Shown: positions 1 to 6,189 of the stretch, one piece after another
Layout of the letters: each line of letters begins with the position of its first letter
How positions within the stretch are numbered: the first letter of the stretch is position 1
Origin: Candidatus Methanomethylophilaceae archaeon
GTDB lineage: Archaea > Thermoplasmatota > Thermoplasmata > Methanomassiliicoccales > Methanomethylophilaceae
Reading direction: 5' to 3'
Length of the DNA stretch: 9,400 nucleotides
Assembly: GCA_016297775.1 (NCBI GenBank)
Contig: JAEDGA010000048.1
Coordinates: forward strand, 1 to 9,400
Made by a program: the position numbers and the translations under genes
The notes under the pieces: generated by a model
The model's database searches: none
What the model was told of the DNA's origin: nothing
The model's input: the letters and a program-made list of their open reading frames with translations, nothing else

Positions 1-353
1 CCCTCGCATCCATAGGGATGATGTTCTCCCTGGCTTTCGTACTGTCCAGGAGGAGTTACGTTCTCACAAGCATACTGGAATATCCCATCTACGTACTGTC
101 GGGTGCGATAGTTCCGATTACGCTTCTGCCGTCTTTCCTTCAGCCGATATCCATGGTACTTCCCCCCACATGGGGAGTGGAGGCACTTCGCGCATCCGCA
201 CTGACCGGTTACGAGACCGTATTCGGGTTCGGGATGTACGGGAATATGGCCATATGTATGATCGCGACCGTGGTACTGTGCATGATCGCGAAATGGCTGA
301 TGAACAGGATGGTGAACAACGTATTGGAGACGGGATCCTTCACGAGGTATTGA
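1..353 (+). CDS. ABC-2 type transporter permease, C-terminal part (5' truncated by window edge)
   Basis: This is the membrane subunit of an ABC exporter of the ABC-2 (DrrB/NodJ-like) family, and only its last ~117 codons are in the window. The reading frame is open from base 3, ahead of the first Met codon at 18, so the true start lies upstream. Numbering from the Met at 18, a hydrophobic stretch at about 23-48 contains the typical ABC-2 pattern of a Gly/Pro-rich helix followed by 'LPSFLQPISMVLPPTWGVEALR'-type sequence (residues 37-58). A last membrane helix spans about 73-93, then a short basic cytoplasmic tail. The gene ends in TGA one base before the next permease, so the two should be co-translated and form a two-permease exporter. 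The substrate cannot be read from the sequence, and the ATPase gene is probably upstream. The family assignment is firm; the cargo is unknown. Confidence 0.85.
   Translation, partial: LASIGMMFSLAFVLSRRSYVLTSILEYPIYVLSGAIVPITLLPSFLQPISMVLPPTWGVEALRASALTGYETVFGFGMYGNMAICMIATVVLCMIAKWLMNRMVNNVLETGSFTRY
344..348 (+). promoter_or_regulatory. Ribosome-binding site of the second permease
   Basis: GAGGT ends six bases before ATG 355 and lies inside the last codons of the preceding permease. It supports this start and translational linkage of the two permease genes. Confidence 0.6.
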
Positions 354-354
354 C

Positions 355-1146
355 ATGGAGACCATCAGAGTGATATTGTCATCGGCGGCCCTCTACACGA
401 GGAACAAGTTCAGGACGATACCCGCATGGATGTGGATGCTACAGATAGTATGCACATCGTTCTTCTCGATGTTCTTCTTCGTGGTGCTTGCCGACTATGT
501 ATCGAATCCGGATGTTACCGTGCGTTATGTCGTCATCGGAAATGTCCTTCAAAGCATAGCCGCAACCACTCTATATGCCGTATCCGACCTTCCCGGTACG
601 GAGAAGCACGTCGGTACACTATCGCCACTGATGCAGACCCCTTCCAATCTATACTCGATATTCATCGGGATGTCACTGTTCAACATCTTTGCCGGACTGA
701 TATCCGCCACACTGTCGCTGTGCTATGCTCAATTCGTTTTCGATATAGATCTGACCGGGGCGGACATGCTGTCCGCGGTCACTGTGATACTCCTGACCGT
801 TTTCTCCCTTACCGGATTCGGTATGCTGATCGGAAGTATAGGACTCAGACTCAGGACATCCACAATCATCGCCAATCTGTTCGCATATGTGGGATTACTG
901 ATATGCGGAGTGAACTTCCCGGTGTCGTATCTTCCCGAATGGCTCCAATGGATTTCAGCCGCATTCCCTCTCACATACGGTGTGGATGCCATGCGTCTCG
1001 CCGCCGACGGCGTCGGTATCGGAGGGATGACGTACGATATCTGCCTCATGCTCGGTCTGGGTATGCTTTATTTCATCATATCCATGATACTTTTCCGCAT
1101 GTTCGAGAACATGGCACGCAGAACAGGATCGTACGAGATGTTCTGA
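355..1146 (+). CDS. ABC-2 type transporter permease
   Basis: This complete 263-residue integral membrane protein is the second permease of an ABC-2 exporter pair. Hydrophobic stretches suggest six transmembrane helices at about 24-46, 56-76, 101-128, 138-162, 170-190 and 226-247. The cytoplasmic loop at 80-98 has the GTLSPLMQTP pattern that normally contacts the ATPase (coupling helix). The region 187-214 carries the family signature, with LPEWLQ followed by PLTYGVDAMR. ATG 355 is supported by GAGGT at 344-348, six bases upstream, and by the 1-base gap after the previous stop (TGACATG). Its C-terminus (RRTGSY) resembles that of the preceding permease (ETGSFTRY), consistent with paralogous half-permeases. 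Ile codons are often ATA (about 12 of 23), ordinary for this region. No ATPase follows, so one is expected upstream of the window. Substrate unknown. Confidence 0.9.
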   Translation: METIRVILSSAALYTRNKFRTIPAWMWMLQIVCTSFFSMFFFVVLADYVSNPDVTVRYVVIGNVLQSIAATTLYAVSDLPGTEKHVGTLSPLMQTPSNLYSIFIGMSLFNIFAGLISATLSLCYAQFVFDIDLTGADMLSAVTVILLTVFSLTGFGMLIGSIGLRLRTSTIIANLFAYVGLLICGVNFPVSYLPEWLQWISAAFPLTYGVDAMRLAADGVGIGGMTYDICLMLGLGMLYFIISMILFRMFENMARRTGSYEMF

Positions 1147-1148
1147 CG

Positions 1149-1162
1149 GTTCGTTTTTGAAC
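1149..1162 (+). terminator. Weak candidate terminator after the permease pair
   Basis: Just after the permease stop there is a run of five T (1154-1158). It is flanked by the inverted 4-mer GTTC (1149-1152) and GAAC (1159-1162). Archaeal termination often needs only a T-rich tract, so this could end the transporter transcript. The tract is short and the stem is only four pairs, so the call is tentative. Confidence 0.3.
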
Positions 1163-1192
1163 ATCTGGCTATATCGATCCCTATATCATGCT

Positions 1193-1200
1193 TTTATATC
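1193..1200 (+). promoter_or_regulatory. Candidate archaeal TATA box for the G3E GTPase operon
   Basis: The sequence TTTATATC lies about 35 bases before the GTG start at 1231, inside the only intergenic gap of the window (1147-1230). Archaeal TATA boxes are normally centred about 25-27 bases before the transcription start. Transcription would then begin near 1221-1224, with a leader of about ten bases or less. A second TATA-like string (CTATATC, 1181-1187) lies slightly upstream and would give a longer leader. No clear purine-rich BRE precedes either one. Confidence 0.5.
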
Positions 1201-1230
1201 TTTAACACGATACGCGGAATAAGTGATAAC

Positions 1231-1902
1231 GTGAAGATCTCACAGATTGCAGGATTCCTCGGAAGCGGAAAGACCACTGCCCTGATGAAGATAGTGGACG
1301 GCCTCATGGAGAGGGGCGACAAGGTCGCCATCGTCGTCAACGATGTCGGAGACATCAGCGTCGATGCGAAATTCGTCGAAGCACACGGACTCAAGGTGAA
1401 GGAAATCTCCGGAGGATGCATCTGCTGTCAGATCGCGGGTTCGTTCGCGGAGACCATCGCCAAGCTCTACGACAACTACCATCCCGACATAGTCATAGTG
1501 GAGCCTTCCGGAGTCGCCATCCCCTGGGGACTCAAGAGGGCCGCCGAATACTCCGAGGCAAAGACGGACGTGCACATCACACACGCTCCCGTGATCACCC
1601 TCGTGGATTCCACCAGGATCGAGATGCTCATCCGCGCCGTCAAGAGGCTCGTGGAGACTCAGATAAGGGAGGCCGATGTATGTTTCGTCAACAAGATCGA
1701 TGCCGCCACTCCCGAGGAGATCAAGATGACCGAGCAGTTCATCAAGGAGATCAACCCAACCGCAGAGATCGCATACATGTCCGCCGAGACCGGAGAGGGT
1801 GTGGAGCACGCCTGCGACCTGATCGAGAACGGCGTATCCGCAAGATACGACGACGCCGTGGAGGCCGAACGCCTGAAGACCGAGTACAACGGAGGCGAGT
1901 GA
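1231..1902 (+). CDS. G3E-family GTPase (CobW/HypB/UreG-like), short form without CobW C-terminal domain
   Basis: This 223-residue cytoplasmic P-loop GTPase belongs to the metal-chaperone (G3E) group. Walker A GFLGSGKTT is at 8-16 and the switch-like VVNDVG at 35-40. The CobW-type metal motif GGCICC is at 61-66, EPSG (the E-x-x-G signature) at 91-94, and the guanine-specificity motif NKID at 154-157, with SAETGEG at 184-190 as the likely G5 loop. The GxCxC-type cysteines (C63, C65, C66) are the expected binding site for Zn, Co or Ni. The protein ends soon after the G domain, so it lacks the C-terminal domain of full CobW proteins (roughly 300 residues or more) and is closer in size to UreG/HypB. 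The GTG start is chosen because the P-loop strand begins immediately after it and GTGAT precedes it by three bases. It is followed after one base by an unknown acidic protein. Ile codons are 18 ATC of 23, suggesting strong expression. The client enzyme is unknown. Confidence 0.9.
   Translation: MKISQIAGFLGSGKTTALMKIVDGLMERGDKVAIVVNDVGDISVDAKFVEAHGLKVKEISGGCICCQIAGSFAETIAKLYDNYHPDIVIVEPSGVAIPWGLKRAAEYSEAKTDVHITHAPVITLVDSTRIEMLIRAVKRLVETQIREADVCFVNKIDAATPEEIKMTEQFIKEINPTAEIAYMSAETGEGVEHACDLIENGVSARYDDAVEAERLKTEYNGGE
1891..1895 (+). promoter_or_regulatory. Ribosome-binding site of the acidic His-rich gene
   Basis: GGAGG lies in the last codons of the GTPase gene, eight bases before ATG 1904. 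It fixes this start and shows that the two genes are translated from one message. Confidence 0.7.
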
Positions 1903-1903
1903 C

Positions 1904-2485
1904 ATGGCCACACCCGATCCCAACAGTGATGAGTACAAGTACGACTACGATCACGTCGAGATCGATCATGACAGTGACGAGAAAGAGATCAAAGGACACG
2001 ATTTCAATCCGGTTGAGGAGGGAAGCGCCCTCCATCTCGAGATCCACAGGGCAGTGGACGAACTCGGAAAATACGCGTTGGAGCTCGAATTGAAGTCCAA
2101 GGACGGTATCTCCAAAGATGATATCAAAGGATTCATCGACGAGATCATGAGGAAACCTACCGAAGCATGTCTTGCCAACGGTGCGGATATCATCGGTCAC
2201 GTCAAATCGTTCCTAATCGTGGAAGGTCACGGCAACATCATGAGCAGTATGGTCGACGAGAGGAAGCCTATCAAGATCAAAGACTTCGTCGATGTCGACA
2301 GAATCGAGGACTGCATTCTGGTGCTCCACATCATCGTTCACGGAATCTGGGACAACGAGATCAGGGAACTCACCCTGCCGTTCCTCGACGACATCTGCAA
2401 GAAATGGGGTCTCGAGTACAGGATCATGGCGGACTATTTCGATCTGGAGAAGAGCATAGCCCACCACAACCTGTCCGGTCAGTGA
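1904..2485 (+). CDS. Unknown acidic, His-rich protein partnered with the G3E GTPase
   Basis: I do not recognise this 193-residue protein as a named family. It has no signal peptide or membrane helix, so it should be cytoplasmic. Residues 1-35 are low-complexity and strongly acidic: eight Asp, four Glu, three Tyr and three His (H17, H22, H32), a composition that could bind metal. Residues 40-193 look folded, with likely amphipathic helices at 41-65 and 71-83 and a mixed region at 95-146 rich in Val, Ile and His. In all it has 11 His (also H44, H48, H99, H109, H142, H146, H187, H188) and three Cys (C89, C137, C165). It begins one base after the GTPase stop, with GGAGG at good spacing, and shares that gene's codon bias (20 of 22 Ile codons are ATC). 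Neighbourhood suggests a metal donor, adaptor or client-docking partner of the GTPase; this is inference. Its 3' end overlaps the cobN end by seven bases on the other strand. Confidence 0.85.
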   Translation: MATPDPNSDEYKYDYDHVEIDHDSDEKEIKGHDFNPVEEGSALHLEIHRAVDELGKYALELELKSKDGISKDDIKGFIDEIMRKPTEACLANGADIIGHVKSFLIVEGHGNIMSSMVDERKPIKIKDFVDVDRIEDCILVLHIIVHGIWDNEIRELTLPFLDDICKKWGLEYRIMADYFDLEKSIAHHNLSGQ

Positions 2486-5400
2486 TCGTTCATCCTTTCC
2501 AGGGACGACTCGTTATCCAGGAAGATGGATCTGAGTGCCTCGACGGTCTCGTCGTCGGCATTCCACATCCCTCTTTCTACCGCCTCCAGAAGACGCGACG
2601 TGATCTGTCTGAGTGCGTCCGGGTTGTTCTCCTGGATCCATTCCCTGTTACCTTCATCCAATACGAACCTGTCCGTGACGGACTGGTACATCCAATCCTC
2701 CATTATATCGGATGTGGAATCCCATCCGAAGGAGAACTCCACCAGATTGGTGATCTCCTGTACACCGCGATAACCGTGCCTCTTCAGACCTTCCACCCAC
2801 TTCGGATTCAACACACGGCTGCGGTAGATGAACTTACCCTCTTCCGCCAGGGATCTCAATCTGACATTGGACGGATCCGAACTATCCCCCATGATGGACA
2901 TGGGCATCTCACCTTTACAGGCCTCCACGGTGGCGTTCATACCGCCCAGGAAAACGTAATCGTCATCGTTGTCGAAGGCGTCCAGTTCCCTGGATTCATG
3001 GTTCTTGACGGTGACATCCACCTCGGACATCCTCCTTCTGAAAAAGTCCTTCAGATCATCCCCCTTCAGACCCTTTCCGTAGGCGTATCCTCCCCACTCC
3101 ACGTATGCATCGGCCAGTTCGGACCTGTCGCCCCATTGGGAACTTCCTATCAGAGTGTCCACACCACCGCCGTAATTACCGGGAGGATCGCCGAATATCC
3201 TGACACGGGCCTTCCTCCTGGCCTCTATGGGATCCATACCATCCACGATGGAATCGGTGATGTCCTTCCTCAGATGGGCCAGCAGATAATTGTCATCGTC
3301 AGACTCGTCCAATTCGGATATCCTCTCTATGGCATCGTCCATCATATCCACCAGGTTGGGGAATGAATCGCGGAACAATCCGCTTATCCTCATGGTGACG
3401 TCTATCCTCGGTCTTCCCAATTCGGATACCGGCACCACTTCCAATCCTGCCACCACTCCTCCCGCGGATGACCACACCGGCCTTAGACCCAGAAGGTGCA
3501 ATATGTATGCAATGTCGTCACCGCCGGTCTTCATGGTGTCGGTGGCCCAGATGACGATACCGATCTGTTTCGGATAGGTTCCGTTCTCCGATACGTAACG
3601 CTCGATCATCATATCGGCCATCCTCACACCTATGTCCCAGGATGATTGGGTGGGTATCGCGGCCGGATCTATGGAATAGAAGTTCCTTCCGCTGGGCAGC
3701 AGATGCGCATTGCCTCTGCTTATACAACCGGAAGGTCCCGGCGATACGTATCTTCCATCCATGGCATCCAGCATGTTCTTCAGTTCGTCCGATGTCCTCA
3801 TTATGTCTGGTACGTATTGGGAACATACAGCATCCACAAGCTCGTCGAATATGTCGGTGGAAAACTCCTCGGATACGGCACCCTTGGACGTTACGGGATC
3901 GAAATCGTTGGCATGCATGATCGAGATCAGACGCATACAGTCGGAATCTATCGAATCCAGGATCTCCCCGTACGTCCTTCCGCTGTCTCCGTCGAACATC
4001 GAGGGAGTTCCCTGAAGTACATCGATATCGTGACCCCCGAGTTCTGCCATAAGGCCCCTGAGTGACGGAATGGGCCCGTTAGGTACGCGTGTCAGGGAAT
4101 ATATCATCTGATCCAACCTCTCATCGGCCGGAGCGGCACCCAGTATGTGCAACCCGTTCTTTATGAGATTATCCTTGACCTCGCACACGTAATCGTAAAG
4201 ACGGTCGATGCTCTCGCGTAATTCCGACAAAGTGCAATCGGATGCCAATCCTATATCGTCGAGGATGGAAATCCTACGGCATTCACGCAGAAGGTCATCC
4301 GCCAGACGGATCATCTTGTCCTCTTGTCCCGCGGCCCTAGCACGCAGATACTCCTGGAGTGCGGCTTCTATGTCCATGAGGTCATCGTAATTGCCCGCCC
4401 TCATCAGCGGAGGTATCAGATGGTCGATGATGACCGCACCGTTCCTGCGCTTGGCATGCATACCCTCCCCGGGGTTGCTCATCGCGTAAGGATAGATGTG
4501 CGGGACATGACCGAACACCGCATCGGGGTAACATGTGGATGACAGACCGGTGCCCTTTCCCGGCAACCATTCCAAGGTCCCGTGACATCCCATGTGTATC
4601 ACCGCCTGTGCACCGAAGTCCTCCGTCAGCCATCTGTAGAATCCGAGATAGGAATGCGGAGGCGACAGATCCTGACTGTGGTAGATGTCCACACAGTCGT
4701 TGATCATACCGCGGTTCGGCTGAAGACCGACGAATACGTTGCCTTCTATGAATCCGGGTACGATCATAACGTCATCCACGGCGGAGATCTCTCCGGGAGC
4801 ATCGCCCCAATCCGAGATCATACTCTCCGATAGAGACGGATCTATGGAGGACAGCCACTTCCTGTATTTCGACAACGGTATCTTCGCGGCACAGCGTTCC
4901 AGCATATCCTGTGCGGACAGCCATTCTGAATCGTTCGATACTCCGTCGAGGATCCTCTTGGTCATCCCCTTGCCGGTGGATGGCATGTTCCCTACCGAAT
5001 AGCCTCTGCGTTTCATAGACCTCAGCAGACGCGCTGTGCTCTCCGGAGCATCCAACGCGAATGCTCCGCCGACCATGTCCGCACGGGGAGGGTTCTGATG
5101 TAACAGTATCGCTATCCTGCGCTTGTTCACCGGCGTGAATCTCAATCTTGTCCAATTTACGGCTAGATCGGCTATCGCCTCCACCCTGTCGTCGATAGGT
5201 GAACTGACCGATCTTCCGTCATCGGTCCTCTCGGTGGATGCAAGAGGTACGGAGATAATCTGCCCATCGTATTCCGGCCAGAACACACTCATTGAAAGTT
5301 CGTAGGCTCCGAGACCGGAACTGTCTGCGATCCAACCCTCATGTGTGTTGAACATTGTGGTGGCCTGTATCACTGGCACACCGAATTCTGCGAATATGTT

Positions 5401-6189
5401 CTCCCTGACCCTATCGGAACCGTCACCCGGATCGGAAAGACACAGTTGCGAGAACGGGAGTGCAAGTACGATCGCACCCAACATCCTCCTCACGTCATCG
5501 GTGATGTATTCCCTGAGGGAACCGTTGATACCTATCGACCCTATCATGTCATCGGGGTTCGGAGTCAGATATATCGGGATCACACCGATGCCTCTCGCCC
5601 TTATGGCGTCGATCAACGCATCTATGTGTGCTGTATTTTCGGTGATGATGTTGTTCTGTCCGAACACGACAGCCACCATGGGTCCGTTCTCCGGATCGTC
5701 CGCAGACCCCCTACCCTCGTAGATGCCCTGTGCGGGATGGCGTTCCGGAGCAGGTACGTCGATATCCGTGCCATCGCATTCCCTGATCAACCATGAATAT
5801 AGTGCATATTCGTTATCGGAACCCCCCGATGCTATGTACGAACGTATCATCCTCAGATCTGCATCCGATCCTCTGAAGAGGTTGCGGTTCTCTGTCATGT
5901 CCTCTGGAAGTTCGCTGGATATGACCACATCCACTGATGCGGATGATGCTGCATCCCTGAACCTGTCGAATTTCTTGAAATAGGTGAGACCGGCGTGGAC
6001 ACGTATAACCACGAGAGAGCATCCGTCCAACTCCTTCACCGCGTCGGCAAAGCGTCTCTCATCGGAATCGAGTTCGGAAGTGACGAATTGATGTAATTCT
6101 ACGTTCCTGCCCTCGCGTATCTGTCTCTCCGCAGCGGACGGAGACAATCCGCTGTCCTGCATATCGCAGATGATGTTCAATATCTTCAT
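2479..6189 (-). CDS. cobN: CobN-type cobaltochelatase large subunit
   Basis: This is the large, porphyrin/corrin-binding subunit of an ATP-dependent metal chelatase of the CobN/BchH family. It is predicted to insert Co2+ into a corrin-ring precursor, driven by ChlI/ChlD-type partners. At 1236 residues it has the normal length for CobN. Family motifs appear in order: HMGCHGTLEWLPGK at 532-545 (H536 and E540 are the conserved His and Glu), IYPY...NPGEG at 565-576 and AKRR at 579-582. The IVIWATDTMKTGGDD block is at 878-892, followed by LGRPRIDVTMRISG-type sequence, and RIFGDPPGNYGGG starts at 997, with EWGGYAYG downstream. The N-terminal half is less conserved, as usual. ATG 6189 overlaps the chlD stop by four bases (ATGA), with GGTGG a few bases upstream. 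It is the last gene of the operon. Archaea often carry such a CobN while making corrinoids by the early-cobalt route, so the exact substrate (cobalt corrin, or another metal tetrapyrrole) is not settled by sequence. Six of the first eight Ile codons are ATA, unlike the convergent GTPase pair. Confidence 0.93.
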   Translation of the reverse strand: MKILNIICDMQDSGLSPSAAERQIREGRNVELHQFVTSELDSDERRFADAVKELDGCSLVVIRVHAGLTYFKKFDRFRDAASSASVDVVISSELPEDMTENRNLFRGSDADLRMIRSYIASGGSDNEYALYSWLIRECDGTDIDVPAPERHPAQGIYEGRGSADDPENGPMVAVVFGQNNIITENTAHIDALIDAIRARGIGVIPIYLTPNPDDMIGSIGINGSLREYITDDVRRMLGAIVLALPFSQLCLSDPGDGSDRVRENIFAEFGVPVIQATTMFNTHEGWIADSSGLGAYELSMSVFWPEYDGQIISVPLASTERTDDGRSVSSPIDDRVEAIADLAVNWTRLRFTPVNKRRIAILLHQNPPRADMVGGAFALDAPESTARLLRSMKRRGYSVGNMPSTGKGMTKRILDGVSNDSEWLSAQDMLERCAAKIPLSKYRKWLSSIDPSLSESMISDWGDAPGEISAVDDVMIVPGFIEGNVFVGLQPNRGMINDCVDIYHSQDLSPPHSYLGFYRWLTEDFGAQAVIHMGCHGTLEWLPGKGTGLSSTCYPDAVFGHVPHIYPYAMSNPGEGMHAKRRNGAVIIDHLIPPLMRAGNYDDLMDIEAALQEYLRARAAGQEDKMIRLADDLLRECRRISILDDIGLASDCTLSELRESIDRLYDYVCEVKDNLIKNGLHILGAAPADERLDQMIYSLTRVPNGPIPSLRGLMAELGGHDIDVLQGTPSMFDGDSGRTYGEILDSIDSDCMRLISIMHANDFDPVTSKGAVSEEFSTDIFDELVDAVCSQYVPDIMRTSDELKNMLDAMDGRYVSPGPSGCISRGNAHLLPSGRNFYSIDPAAIPTQSSWDIGVRMADMMIERYVSENGTYPKQIGIVIWATDTMKTGGDDIAYILHLLGLRPVWSSAGGVVAGLEVVPVSELGRPRIDVTMRISGLFRDSFPNLVDMMDDAIERISELDESDDDNYLLAHLRKDITDSIVDGMDPIEARRKARVRIFGDPPGNYGGGVDTLIGSSQWGDRSELADAYVEWGGYAYGKGLKGDDLKDFFRRRMSEVDVTVKNHESRELDAFDNDDDYVFLGGMNATVEACKGEMPMSIMGDSSDPSNVRLRSLAEEGKFIYRSRVLNPKWVEGLKRHGYRGVQEITNLVEFSFGWDSTSDIMEDWMYQSVTDRFVLDEGNREWIQENNPDALRQITSRLLEAVERGMWNADDETVEALRSIFLDNESSLERMNDH

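Noticed and set aside
1147..1230. Possible riboswitch or small RNA gene in the only intergenic gap
   Set aside because: The gap is 84 bases, AT-rich, with no extended stem structure or B12-box-like sequence. A TATA box and a short T-tract explain it.
1240..1938. Open frame of 232 codons on the minus strand opposite the G3E GTPase
   Set aside because: Gly, Leu, Val and Asp-rich low-complexity translation caused by the strong third-position C bias of the real gene on the other strand.
2167..3366. Long open frame (399 codons) on the plus strand running from inside the 193-residue gene into antisense cobN
   Set aside because: It is out of frame with the real gene, crosses the convergent junction, is rich in Arg, Gln and His with no recognisable motif, and lies opposite well-conserved CobN sequence. 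It is a composition artefact.
4591..4593. Cys535 in the CobN motif HMGCHGTLE as a possible unusual metal ligand
   Set aside because: The residue between the Gly and the His of this motif varies among CobN/BchH proteins as I recall them, so a Cys there is not clearly special. The conserved His and Glu are present.
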